A stretch of DNA of 64,000 nt from VFKI01 sp033762075 (GCA_033762075.1 JANRLY010000040.1:1-64000); one strand, 5' to 3'. Counted from the first letter of the stretch, positions 1-7,416 are shown. Numbers and translations: made by a program. Notes: generated by a model not told the origin, from the sequence alone.

Positions 1-1
1 A

Positions 2-64
2 GAAAAGGTACGACTTGAAAATAAAATGCGTGTTGCTGTTGCGATTAAAGGAAGTGGAAAATGA
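2..64 (+). CDS. 3' end of a gene cut by the window edge (unknown)
   Basis: An open frame enters from the left edge and ends in TGA at 62-64, encoding about 20 residues ending VAVAIKGSGK. No start is visible and the fragment is too short to assign. It could be chance, but the composition is protein-like and no other gene uses this stretch. The bases from 65 to 197 hold nothing I can support. Confidence 0.3.
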   Translation, partial: EKVRLENKMRVAVAIKGSGK

Positions 65-197
65 TGGGCGCGAGTTAGCATATAGGGTATCCATTTATAA
101 TTAAATTATTTTCGCGCTACATCTTGAAGTATCTCGCAGAAAGGGTCAAGAAGTGTTAGAAGTCTCCTTTTAAGGGGATACCTTACACTGTGAATGT

Positions 198-374
198 TTA
201 AAGGATGGTGCATGTTTTTTTATTCATTTTATCTCTTGTTTGAATATAACGAATATCGCGTCCAGGTAAGGAGTAATGGTCATGCTCTTTGATGTCACAT
301 GGTTTGAAAAAATAATGTTCACTATATTCCGAATTTTTCTTAGGTAAAACTTTCGGTTGAGATTGTTGTGTCAT
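198..374 (-). CDS. Small hypothetical protein, 58 aa
   Basis: Not recognised. Seen: a 59-codon frame starting ATG at 374 with a good GGAGAG ribosome site a few bases upstream and stopping with TAA at 198-200. The product begins MTQQSQPKVLPKKNSEYSEH and is polar and rich in Lys, Tyr and His, with one CD and one CT dipeptide but no membrane segment or signal peptide. It stands alone, facing left, divergent from the gene at 684. The ribosome site and residue composition argue for a real gene; the short length argues for caution. Confidence 0.45.
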   Translation of the reverse strand: MTQQSQPKVLPKKNSEYSEHYFFKPCDIKEHDHYSLPGRDIRYIQTRDKMNKKTCTIL

Positions 375-621
375 GTTGCTCTCCTTGAAATAGTTAATGT
401 ACTGAAAGGTACTTTCTTTTAAAATGCGATCAGAATCCTATACAGGATCTTGTCGCGATGTTAATACAAAGGGGTGGAAAGAAGAAGAGTCAAGTTTCAC
501 CTTGTTAAGGCGGCTTGTTTTGTCTGTCTAGGAATTATCATTAATAGAGCATGGTCAGGGGTAAGAAGATTCTTGTGGGGGAATGCTTGGCACTGTTTTT
601 TCCGGTGTTTGAAGATTTTTG

Positions 622-649
622 TTGTGATTTATTAGGCCATCAGTATACT
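622..649 (+). promoter_or_regulatory. Possible sigma-70 promoter for the 684 gene
   Basis: TTGTGA (622-627) and TATACT (644-649) are separated by 16 bases, placing transcription start near 656, just ahead of the hypothetical gene. The -10 box is good and the -35 box moderate. By-eye match only. Confidence 0.3.
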
Positions 650-683
650 TGCCGTTTTCCAGTTGCAAATGGAGCTGATGTCT

Positions 684-1436
684 ATGAAAATTCCTTACGG
701 TAGTTCCCATCCTTCAACCAATGAGATGGAAATCTTTAAATCAATTGGCTTTGATGGGAAGGTTGAAAAAATAAACGGATGTTATTATCTCAATTTTTTG
801 CAATCGAAAAATATTCGTTGTGATATCGAATGGTTCCGTGATCACAAGGAAAGAAGGGCTTTGAAATATATTGTCATGTATATTCAAACCTTCGCCGCAG
901 GTAATCGATGGGATGGTAATCGCACAGTCCGGTATCCCCTTATTGTTGCTGAACAAACTATTAGAGATAAAAGTTGTTGCTCACTATTTAATGCTTCCCT
1001 GTTGAATATAGATTTTGCCATGGATCCAGATGCCATTGAGATTGCAAAAGAAAATAAACCATTTCTTCGTAATTGGCCAAGTGACAGTATTGAAGGTCGA
1101 ATTGATGAAGTGCTAGATCAACTTTATTCTGTATGTAATGGAATTTCAATTCCAGACGGAGGCAGTTGTAAGATTCACTGGGGAAATGTGATGCAGCAAT
1201 ATGCTCCACAACTTGGACTTGATATTGAAGATCTCAGAAACCATCACTTCGATGATCTTTTAAAATTGAGAGTGGCGTACGATGAAAATTATCCTCATCA
1301 GTCAAGTTGGAAAGCGCATCATCTGCGAGGTATCATCAAGGGTATTTATTGTGCTGATAAAAATTTCAACTACGCTTTTCTTGATAATCCAGACCCTAGC
1401 CCAGAAAACAGTCCACGCGCCAGAAAAATGCAGTGA
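684..1436 (+). CDS. Hypothetical protein, about 250 aa
   Basis: Not recognised. The product is soluble, with no signal peptide or membrane span, and has several Trp and Cys residues; its central part reads SIEGRIDEVLDQLYSVCNG. Start: in-frame TTG 663, ATG 669, ATG 678 and ATG 684 are all possible. I prefer 684 because a GGAG at 671-674 lies 9 bases upstream, giving MKIPYGSSHPS. A likely promoter sits at 622-649. The gene lies just outside the left integration scar at about 1.5-1.6 kb, so it is probably part of the flank or of an older island rather than of the element to its right. The C-terminus (DPSPENSPRARKMQ) looks disordered. Confidence 0.7.
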   Translation: MKIPYGSSHPSTNEMEIFKSIGFDGKVEKINGCYYLNFLQSKNIRCDIEWFRDHKERRALKYIVMYIQTFAAGNRWDGNRTVRYPLIVAEQTIRDKSCCSLFNASLLNIDFAMDPDAIEIAKENKPFLRNWPSDSIEGRIDEVLDQLYSVCNGISIPDGGSCKIHWGNVMQQYAPQLGLDIEDLRNHHFDDLLKLRVAYDENYPHQSSWKAHHLRGIIKGIYCADKNFNYAFLDNPDPSPENSPRARKMQ

Positions 1437-1560
1437 TTGTGCAAGCAAAAACTGATTAATTCTTTATTTGATATATACAGTTTGTATCGGGGCGGCGGGA
1501 ATGGAGTTCTCTTTCTAATATATTGATTAAATGTATATTCGATGATTTGATTTTTGCGAC

Positions 1561-1620
1561 ATACCCCAAATAATACCCCAGAAAAAACCGTCCTGAAAAA
1601 TCAATTGAACCCGCGTCCCA
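1561..1620. other. Integration scar 1: paired CCCCAAA motifs and ssrA-like att core
   Basis: Seen: CCCC(A) motifs about 14 bases apart (1564-1580), then ACCGTCC (1587-1593), then ATTGAACCCGCGTCCCA at 1604-1620. The last 17-mer matches 17509-17525 at 16 of 17 bases. About 100 bases to the left is GGGGCGGCGGGAAT (1489-1502), similar to the rest of the ssrA-like 3' end at 17492. A second scar with the same layout lies at 8306-8436. Inferred: this is the left attachment scar of the genomic island; the paired motifs resemble integrase arm sites upstream of the island integrase at 17358-17401. Confidence 0.5.
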
Positions 1621-1624
1621 CACT

Positions 1625-1680
1625 GTTCGCTGTTCGCGAACAACGAACATTTTACATTCGTGATTCGCGAATTGCGAATG
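1625..1680. repeat. Two adjacent palindromes with TTCGCGAA cores
   Basis: Seen: 1625-1648 is a 24-base inverted repeat (GTTCG..TGTTCGCGAACA..CGAAC) with one mismatched pair, and 1655-1680 is a 26-base inverted repeat (CATTCG..ATTCGCGAAT..CGAATG) with a short mismatched step on each side. Both are centred on TTCGCGAA and the centres lie about 31 bases (three helical turns) apart, immediately right of the att core. Inferred: a dimeric protein could bind both on one DNA face. The binder is unknown. Confidence 0.65.
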
Positions 1681-1689
1681 GATTGTATC

Positions 1690-1738
1690 GCCAAATATGG
1701 ATAATTTAAGCATTCCATATTCTAGAATCTGGAATGGT
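1690..1738. repeat. Copy A of a direct repeat flanking the AbiE locus
   Basis: Begins GCCAAATATGGATAATT and contains a 26-base palindrome (1711-1736, one mismatched pair) centred on TCTAGA. Copy B at 3676-3724 matches at roughly four of five positions in the same orientation. The two copies bracket the three-gene AbiE-type locus. Confidence 0.65.
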
Positions 1739-1764
1739 TCTAGGAGATTTGAGCATTTTCGGAT

Positions 1765-2205
1765 TTATCCTTTGAAAAGTCCTTTTAACCGCAGGCAAAA
1801 TTTTGCAATTTGTAGTCCTCTAGCTATGATTTTTACTAGCCAGCCTATAATGCCATTGCCTGATTTGGATAAATTAGCAATACCAATATCGTTACTTTGA
1901 ATCAGAGTTTTTCCTGCTTGCAGGGTACCGCTATTATTGCCCTGTACTGTTATATTGTTATGCGTATTATAATTATTCACCTTTGTGGTCCTTTCATTTA
2001 TTATCTGATGCTCAGCATTTTGATTACGCTGCAAGTCAACGCTTGCTTTAAGCATTCTGCTTGCAACGTCTATTCCTAGATGTAGCTGATATGCGCTGCT
2101 AACATTGTTGTTAATGACGTTTTGGAAATCTGTGTGACAACTTAAACATAATGCTGTTCCATTAATAGTGGTAAAAGTGTTACGGGAACAATGGCAAAAA
2201 TTCAT
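1765..2205 (-). CDS. Third gene of the AbiE locus: possible zinc-ribbon protein of unknown function, 146 aa
   Basis: Not recognised. Seen: residues 4-24 carry CHC, then 17 residues later CLSCH, a CxC...CxxC pattern that could bind zinc. The middle (about residues 70-105) is rich in Asn and Gly (NNITVQGNNSG) like short beta-repeat linkers, and the last 40 residues are hydrophobic and basic (IIGWLVKIIARGLQIAKF), possibly membrane-associated. Start: ATG 2205 follows AAGGA by 7 bases; ATG 2211 is the alternative. It begins 40 bases after the nucleotidyltransferase stops, on the same strand, and both lie inside the same pair of direct repeats, so it is probably the last gene of that operon. Function unknown; a membrane-acting effector or an accessory regulator are both possible. 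Confidence 0.65.
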   Translation of the reverse strand: MNFCHCSRNTFTTINGTALCLSCHTDFQNVINNNVSSAYQLHLGIDVASRMLKASVDLQRNQNAEHQIINERTTKVNNYNTHNNITVQGNNSGTLQAGKTLIQSNDIGIANLSKSGNGIIGWLVKIIARGLQIAKFCLRLKGLFKG

Positions 2206-2245
2206 AATCATATCCTTAGACTCATTAATCATCTTTACGGGCAGA

Positions 2246-3190
2246 TTATAGATTGTTAATGACGTTAGCGCTAACGCCTTCCAATACAGAAATTGCTTCA
2301 TCATATGGGAGAGCATTAGTGCTATCGTACACCATTGCTTCAATAAATTCTTCGTACCGCTCTTTCCATAACGGTTTATCTTTTAACAATGCTAAAGATT
2401 GCCTGATTTCAGCGCTAGGATCAGCAGCATATTCGGGATGCTGATTTTTAAATTGCTTGCCATCGCTGACAACAATAGTCTTTGCAAATTCAGTGAAGCT
2501 AGAGTTTATTTTATTAGCTTCATTAATAGCATTAAGATCATACACGTGACGAATTAATGTCTTATCATCGTCTTCACGGCCACGTTCAATTGCCATTATG
2601 CGGCGAGTCAAACTAACCCATTTTTCAATAGCTGTTTCTTCAACAGAGATGCAAGTTGTAAAAAGAGTGGAGAACAATTTTTTTGTATCAAAAGTTTCTT
2701 CTATTAGTGTTTTGACAGTTATATTTTCGGTTGGTAATCTGACTTCAGATTGAGTTAACTCTAAAAGAATGTGTGGTCTCAGATTTGTATGTTCGCCAAA
2801 GAAGCCGCGAGGATAGCTGATTTCAATTCGTGAATATTTTCCTTCATTCCGTACTATAGGTGCGTTAAAGGATAGACCAGCGTGTTGTAGTTTGCTACTC
2901 ACAAATTCTCTAAATGCTTTAAGTTCTTTTAATTTTTTAGTATTGCTAAAGTTTTCTAAAGTGAGCTTTGGTTGAATTTTAAAATCGATATCTTCTGACA
3001 TGCGGTTTACAATTCTATGCGCTTTTGCCAAGCATGTTCCTCCAGCAAAAATCAGCCGAAAAAATTCGTTTTCAATATCTGACAAAGAGTGAATTACTTG
3101 AGTGACGTAATAATCTTTTTCTACTAACATTTCATCTATATTGAGAAAATCACTTGTTTCTATGACAAGTCTAGTTACATCACTTAGCAT
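2246..3190 (-). CDS. AbiEii/AbiGii-type nucleotidyltransferase toxin, 314 aa
   Basis: Toxin half of an AbiE-type (type IV) toxin-antitoxin or abortive-infection pair; the family consists of nucleotidyltransferase-fold toxins. Seen: the nucleotidyltransferase signature GGTCLAKAHRI at about residues 50-60 followed by SEDIDF at 65-70, where the acidic residues bind metal. Length about 314 is normal for the family. The start ATG 3190 overlaps the last 11 bases of the antitoxin gene and has AAGGA four bases upstream, so the two are translationally coupled in the usual order antitoxin then toxin. Both key motifs are intact, so the enzyme is probably active. Known: the best-studied relative provides phage resistance by growth arrest. 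A third gene of unknown function follows at 2205. Confidence 0.92.
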   Translation of the reverse strand: MLSDVTRLVIETSDFLNIDEMLVEKDYYVTQVIHSLSDIENEFFRLIFAGGTCLAKAHRIVNRMSEDIDFKIQPKLTLENFSNTKKLKELKAFREFVSSKLQHAGLSFNAPIVRNEGKYSRIEISYPRGFFGEHTNLRPHILLELTQSEVRLPTENITVKTLIEETFDTKKLFSTLFTTCISVEETAIEKWVSLTRRIMAIERGREDDDKTLIRHVYDLNAINEANKINSSFTEFAKTIVVSDGKQFKNQHPEYAADPSAEIRQSLALLKDKPLWKERYEEFIEAMVYDSTNALPYDEAISVLEGVSANVINNL

Positions 3191-3611
3191 TCGTTCCTTT
3201 CTCCATAATTAATTTTCTATTACCGTATGACAGATGACCTCTATAACGACTTTTTAGTTGGACAATAGTGCGGATAGGAATTTGTGTTGATAGGCCAGCG
3301 TTATAAGCTTGTTCTGCGCTACCAGGTTCCCATTTAACACCTTTTTTGGTGAGAGCTTCTTTGCAGGCTTGGCTAAACCCGCTTTGGATAACGGGCTTGT
3401 TGAGGTTTTCTGATATATAGGCTTTGGCATAAATGCCGTAGCCAATTTTAACTAATTTCCCCATTTGTACAAGGTCTTTAAAGCATCGGCTAACCTGACG
3501 TGGGCTTCCCATGCCTTCGATATCATCGCGCAAGATAATACTGCCCCTCATTCGATTAATTCGCGTTAATACTTTGAATTTAAAGCTATTTTTATAATAT
3601 CTTTTGGTCAT
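3180..3611 (-). CDS. AbiEi-type antitoxin / winged-helix autorepressor, 143 aa
   Basis: Cognate antitoxin of the nucleotidyltransferase. Seen: an N-terminal basic winged-helix-like region (INRMRGSIILRDDIEGMGS at about 18-36, then RQVSRCFKDLVQMGKLVKI), as in the DUF6088/AbiEi family, followed by a C-terminal domain. At 143 residues it is shorter than full AbiEi proteins (near 200-300), matching the short DUF6088 type. Start: ATG 3611; the leader contains AAGGGG. Known: AbiEi proteins repress their own promoter through repeats. Here two copies of a 15-base motif, GCCAAA(T/A)ATGGACAA on the plus strand, overlap the -35 box and lie just past the -10 box, which fits autoregulation. It overlaps the toxin by 11 bases. 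Confidence 0.83.
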   Translation of the reverse strand: MTKRYYKNSFKFKVLTRINRMRGSIILRDDIEGMGSPRQVSRCFKDLVQMGKLVKIGYGIYAKAYISENLNKPVIQSGFSQACKEALTKKGVKWEPGSAEQAYNAGLSTQIPIRTIVQLKSRYRGHLSYGNRKLIMEKGTNAK

Positions 3612-3629
3612 AGTGACCCCTTCATGTTA

Positions 3630-3690
3630 GCCAAATATGGACAATTTTATTTAGTATAGCACAAAAACTATAAACGCCAAAAATGGACAA
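3630..3690 (-). promoter_or_regulatory. AbiE promoter with two operator-like repeats
   Basis: On the minus strand TTGGCG (3680-3675) and TATACT (3658-3653) are 16 bases apart, with start near 3646. GCCAAATATGGACAA at 3630-3644 lies at the predicted start, and GCCAAAAATGGACAA at 3676-3690 overlaps the -35 box. The two copies differ at one base. Inferred: binding sites for the AbiEi-like protein. Confidence 0.55.
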
Positions 3691-3724
3691 TTCAAGCATT
3701 TCAAATTCTAGAATATGAAATATG
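3676..3724. repeat. Copy B of the direct repeat flanking the AbiE locus
   Basis: Same layout as 1690-1738: a GCCAAA..ATGGA motif followed by a near-palindrome centred on TCTAGA (3698-3723). Its first 15 bases double as the upstream AbiE operator. Confidence 0.65.
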
Positions 3725-3749
3725 AGTTTGAGTGACATCTAACCGGTTA

Positions 3750-3860
3750 AAAATGTAGGGTCATGCCTGGCTTGTTGTATTTAAAAATGTAAAATGAAAA
3801 TGTAGGGTCATGCCTGGCTTGTTGTATTAAAAAGTCAAGAAGGCAGGCATGACCCCACTT
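3750..3860. repeat. REP-like hairpin repeat, one partial and one full copy
   Basis: A full 64-base copy (3797-3860) folds as GGGTCATGCCTGGCTT against its near-complement AAGGCAGGCATGACCC. A truncated copy of its left half (about 3750-3790) sits directly upstream. A second full copy at 8044-8107 differs at a single base. It is non-coding; short frames through it are artefacts of the palindrome. The remaining bases to 4168 hold nothing else I can support. Confidence 0.75.
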
Positions 3861-4168
3861 AATGAAATGAGCCTGCATTTTTATAGCAATCCAGAAAAGA
3901 CAAATCTGCACCAATTTAAATGGCGGGCAGTCATGTGCATCCCAGCAAATTGGAAAGGAGTCATTTAAGATATTAGGGCGGTTATTCATGCGTTATAGCT
4001 TATGTCATATTTAATGTTGAAGAATAGGATAATATAGATACAATCACAATATATATGCATTAAAAAGGCTCTTCCCTGAAGCGATCGGTGAGTAGATGTT
4101 GCTCATATATAAATGATCAAAATTTAATCAAAACTTTGCCCGTTCAAACTGAAAAACGAATAATTTTA

Positions 4169-4197
4169 TTGAAAAGTAATTTTGTGATCTATACAAT
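4169..4197 (+). promoter_or_regulatory. Promoter of the methyltransferase operon
   Basis: TTGAAA (4169-4174) and TACAAT (4192-4197) with a 17-base spacer. Start expected near 4204, about 33 bases before the ATG at 4237. Good spacing and near-consensus boxes. Confidence 0.5.
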
Positions 4198-4236
4198 CTC
4201 AAGGCTCTAGCAACTCTATTTTAAAGAAGAAAAATT

Positions 4237-5442
4237 ATGCGCTTGGAATCATTTTATAATGCAGTTAAATCAGCAATTAGTATAAGAAATGAAGAAGAAA
4301 TAATTTCTCAGGCTGCCATTAAACAATGCTTGTCTGATTTATCAATTATATTTCAAGATAGTGAAACGGAAGACATTCTTAAAATGACAAGGATGACTAT
4401 TCTTTTTGAAGGTTTTTATCAGTTTATTCCATCTGATTCAGAACTAAAAAAGGTTCTACTTTTTGTCAGACTGCAGCGTTGGGAAAAACACTTCGGGGTT
4501 CCTTCAGTTGCGTTTTTGCTTTCTTATGAGACTCAAATCGAAAATACAAAAGATTATTTCATAAGTAATGCTAACGTCGACATGCCTTGGCTCCAATGTA
4601 ACCTCAAATCAACAAAAGATAAAATGAATGATGTCATTGTTGATGATAATGCGCTGAATAATGTTGTCATGCCTGAACAGCAAGAAGAAACTGGGAAGTT
4701 TCTGAAGACATACAACTTATCAGGTGGATTTACTACAACGCCGTGTGATCCGTATTCTTTGCAATATATTGAGCATGCAAAATCACTTGCAAAAAAAGGC
4801 GGTCGTGTGCTCGAGATTGGTGCCGCGTTTGGAGCCGCATCGCTGCAAGTATTAGCGCATGGTGTGGAAATGTTTTGCAATGATATCGAAGCAAAAAATC
4901 TTGCGGTTATTAGAAATCGTTATATTCAAGAAATAAAGAACACTGCGACTGGAGATGAGAAAAATTTGGTGCTAGTTCCCGGCGCATTTCCTGATGAACT
5001 AACGGCATTACCAAAATCATCATTTGATGCCATTTTAATTTGTCGTGTATTGCATTTTTTCTCAGGAGAAAAGATAGAGCAATCGTTTGCACTCATAAAA
5101 TCTCTTCTTAAGCCAGGGGGTAAAGTTTATATCATTTGTGAAACACCTTATTTAAAAAATTGGAAAAATTTTATTCCAGAATTTGAAAAACGGGTTGCTG
5201 CAAATATTAAATGGCCAGGAGAAATTTCTGACCCTGCTCTTTATGAAAGCAGTGGTCGAGCACCATCTCTTCCCAAGTTTGTTCACTGGATAACTAAAGA
5301 TGTTATTGATAGTGCACTTAATAGAAATAATTTTAATGTAATCGAGTCATCTTATATTGATCGAAGAGAGCAATTCCCAGATGATTTGCTGTTAGATGGA
5401 AGGGAAAGTGTTGGGGTAGTTGCTGGTTTGACACGGTGTTAG
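4237..5442 (+). CDS. Class I SAM-dependent methyltransferase, 401 aa
   Basis: Predicted to transfer a methyl group from S-adenosylmethionine; substrate unknown. Seen: residues 1-170 form an unassigned, mostly helical N-terminal region. From about 189 a Rossmann-type methyltransferase begins with motif I RVLEIGAAFGAAS, an acidic residue closing strand 2 (MFCNDIE), motif IV FDAILICRVLHFF and the post-motif LLKPGGKVYIICE near 285-300. Start ATG 4237 follows AAAGAAGAAA. First gene of a three-gene co-directional run with the 5464 and 5964 genes (gaps 21 and 5 bases). The VLHFF after motif IV resembles small-molecule methyltransferases. Inferred: island cargo, possibly acting on a small metabolite rather than DNA, since no DPPY or other DNA-methylase motif is present. 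Confidence 0.85.
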   Translation: MRLESFYNAVKSAISIRNEEEIISQAAIKQCLSDLSIIFQDSETEDILKMTRMTILFEGFYQFIPSDSELKKVLLFVRLQRWEKHFGVPSVAFLLSYETQIENTKDYFISNANVDMPWLQCNLKSTKDKMNDVIVDDNALNNVVMPEQQEETGKFLKTYNLSGGFTTTPCDPYSLQYIEHAKSLAKKGGRVLEIGAAFGAASLQVLAHGVEMFCNDIEAKNLAVIRNRYIQEIKNTATGDEKNLVLVPGAFPDELTALPKSSFDAILICRVLHFFSGEKIEQSFALIKSLLKPGGKVYIICETPYLKNWKNFIPEFEKRVAANIKWPGEISDPALYESSGRAPSLPKFVHWITKDVIDSALNRNNFNVIESSYIDRREQFPDDLLLDGRESVGVVAGLTRC

Positions 5443-5463
5443 TTTCAAATTGGAGAATAAATA

Positions 5464-5958
5464 ATGGCAGTGAAATTTAATTTGGTTAGCTGGCTTAGTT
5501 TGATGATTAAGGAGTTTATTAAAGATACAACGTCTAACGAACAAATTAAAATAGTAGACATCTACGAATGCAAAAAAAGCGGTTTTATTAGGGCAGTTAT
5601 TAAGCTTTCGTCCAGACATACGATTGAAAAAAATATAAGTGATATTATTACTGACAATGCATTATTAGAAGGTCTTGATAAAAAAACTATAAGAACGCTG
5701 ACATACATGGCGACAGTAGAACGAATGAAACCTGATTACTCAGTCGTAGTGCAGCAACTGCAAAACGAGGTTGATGATTATATTTTAGAGGTCAAGTCAA
5801 AAACTGACAAAAGTATTATGAAAATAACACCATCAGAGATATCCAAAGATAAAACATTGCTTGCAAAATTTAGTCCAGTTGATGCAAGCAGAATAGGGTA
5901 TTTGGCAGGAATAAGAGATACCGTCAAAGATTTTCAATTGAAATCAAATCAACAATAA
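5464..5958 (+). CDS. Hypothetical protein, 164 aa
   Basis: Not recognised. Soluble, Lys- and Ile-rich, with a basic middle (SGFIRAVIKLSSRHTIEK) and a C-terminal helix ending KDFQLKSNQQ. No signal peptide or membrane segment. Start ATG 5464 has GGAG about 7 bases upstream. It sits between a methyltransferase and a membrane transporter with short gaps, so it is co-transcribed with them. No motif suggests a role. Confidence 0.75.
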   Translation: MAVKFNLVSWLSLMIKEFIKDTTSNEQIKIVDIYECKKSGFIRAVIKLSSRHTIEKNISDIITDNALLEGLDKKTIRTLTYMATVERMKPDYSVVVQQLQNEVDDYILEVKSKTDKSIMKITPSEISKDKTLLAKFSPVDASRIGYLAGIRDTVKDFQLKSNQQ

Positions 5959-5963
5959 ATGCG

Positions 5964-6728
5964 ATGAAAAATATGTCAAATACCATCGGAGTCTTGCCAC
6001 ATCGAGCATCATATAAATACCCATTTCTTTTGTTGGGATTATATCTAACGTTTTTATTGGCTACAGTTTGCTTGGCAAGTAAATTGACATTAATTGGTGA
6101 GCTTTTAGTGCCGGGTGGTATTTTTGTGTTTGGATTTACTTTTAGTATTTGTGAAATAGCTGGAGAGGTTTATGGATATTCATATCCAAGACTATTCATT
6201 TGGACCGGGGTGATCGCAGAAACTATTTTTGCATTAATTGTCACCGCTGTTTCTCATCTTTCTTCGCCGGAATATTTCAACCATCCAGAAGCTTACCAGA
6301 TTGTTTTTGATCCAACGACGAGATATGTAATATCAGGACTCATAGGTTTGATGGTAGGTGAATTTGTAAATGTATATTTGCTTGCAAAGTGGAAAATATC
6401 TTGTCAGGGAAAATTCTTTATTGGAAGAAGTATAGTGTCAGCAGGGCTTGGACAAGCCCTTCTAACTATTATTGTTGATATATTAAATTATGTAGGAAAG
6501 ATGTCTTATAGCGATCTAGCCTGGATGATGATTTGTGGCTATCTATGGAAAATGTGTGCCGCTCTCATCCTGGTTTTTCCAGCCTGGTTGCTCGTGAAAT
6601 ATCTTAAGAAAGTTGAGCGCGTTGATTACTATGATATTAATACAAACTTCAATCCATTTATATTGAGCCTAGAGGGTGAAAAAAGGCAGCCATTATATGA
6701 ACAATGCAGCTTTTCCAAGATGAAATAA
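5964..6728 (+). CDS. Queuosine precursor transporter-like (YhhQ/VUT family) membrane protein, 254 aa
   Basis: Inner-membrane transporter of the VUT/YhhQ family, whose studied members take up queuosine precursors for tRNA modification. Seen: about six hydrophobic segments (for example YPFLLLGLYLTFLLATVCLA near residue 20 and ISGLIGLMVGEFVNVYLLAK near 125), the family-typical VFGFTFSICEIAGEVYGYSY at about 55-75 and a GRSIVSAGLGQ segment. Length is close to the usual 220-250; a C-terminal tail of about 25 polar residues is extra. Last gene of the operon starting at 4237. Inferred: it may import a precursor or a related base. Nothing else of the queuosine pathway is in the window, so the substrate is open. 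Confidence 0.85.
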   Translation: MKNMSNTIGVLPHRASYKYPFLLLGLYLTFLLATVCLASKLTLIGELLVPGGIFVFGFTFSICEIAGEVYGYSYPRLFIWTGVIAETIFALIVTAVSHLSSPEYFNHPEAYQIVFDPTTRYVISGLIGLMVGEFVNVYLLAKWKISCQGKFFIGRSIVSAGLGQALLTIIVDILNYVGKMSYSDLAWMMICGYLWKMCAALILVFPAWLLVKYLKKVERVDYYDINTNFNPFILSLEGEKRQPLYEQCSFSKMK

Positions 6729-6734
6729 AAATGT

Positions 6735-7373
6735 TTAAAACTGTAACCTTACTTCAAATAAAGTTGCAATTATTTTATCATTACCTTGTTTTAATTTTGT
6801 AAGTTGTGCATTTCCATCTTCCTGATTTTGCTTTATGTAATGTCCTGAGTTATCCACAAACAATCTATTAAATATTACAGCATCATCTTGAGCAAAATGA
6901 ACAATCACATAATCTCTATCTTTAGGCGTTTTGCTTGGATTGAATAGTAACAGAGATTTCTCAGGAAACAACGGTTCCATATTAGAATCTTCCATGATAA
7001 TTGCAAAAGAATTCGGATCAACTTTTTTATCTAAAATAATTTCATTAAAATTAGACAATGTTGTATTTTCTTGAGGCCAGTATTTTAGCATATCCCATTC
7101 AATAATTGGAACGGTAGTAATTTTTAAACTTTCTTTAAGGGCGTTGGGAATGATGGGTAAGGGGGTAATCCCGATAAGTTGATCAATTGATATTGAAAAA
7201 AAATTAGCGAGTGCATCTAGTGCCTTTTTTCTAGGTTTTTTAGTCTCCCCATTTAATATGTGGTGTAACGTTGGTTGAGGTATCTTCGTGCGCTTTGCTA
7301 GCTCAAGAATAGAAACTCCGTCATGAAGCTTGATAAGATATCTTAAATTGTCACCTAGAGTTTGTGTGCTCAT
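6735..7373 (-). CDS. HTH transcriptional regulator with catalytically degenerate S24 (LexA/CI-like) domain, 212 aa
   Basis: Prophage- or island-type repressor. Seen: N-terminal helix-turn-helix (LELAKRTKIPQPTLHHILNG, about 23-42) and a C-terminal S24-like fold. Where LexA/CI proteins have G-D-S-M-E-P with the catalytic Ser, this protein has D-S-N-M-E-P (Asn131); where the catalytic Lys is expected before Arg, it has FNRL (Asn169). Both dyad residues are therefore missing, so self-cleavage in the SOS response is not expected. Start: ATG 7373 with GGGAAG upstream is better than TTG 7409. It is divergent from two small genes across a 210-base region with operator-like repeats. Similar repressors sit at ICE regulatory loci in Legionella (PrpA-type); that comparison is from memory. 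Confidence 0.85.
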   Translation of the reverse strand: MSTQTLGDNLRYLIKLHDGVSILELAKRTKIPQPTLHHILNGETKKPRKKALDALANFFSISIDQLIGITPLPIIPNALKESLKITTVPIIEWDMLKYWPQENTTLSNFNEIILDKKVDPNSFAIIMEDSNMEPLFPEKSLLLFNPSKTPKDRDYVIVHFAQDDAVIFNRLFVDNSGHYIKQNQEDGNAQLTKLKQGNDKIIATLFEVRLQF

Positions 7374-7416
7374 TGATCTTCCCAGCCATATTTCAATAAT
7401 ATTATTCAATAACAGC

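Noticed and set aside
1456..1718. Minus-strand frames of 63-85 codons
   Set aside because: They cross the integration scar and twin palindromes, with no ribosome site or family pattern.
3747..3989. Minus-strand open frame of about 80 codons
   Set aside because: More than half lies in the REP-like hairpin repeat, and the same peptide LLDFLIQQARHDPTF recurs in the frame over the second repeat copy. No ribosome site.
3880..3990. Plus-strand fragment reading NLHQFKWRAVMCIPANWKGV
   Set aside because: Protein-like but under 35 codons, no start or ribosome site and no family recalled; could be a gene remnant but not supportable.
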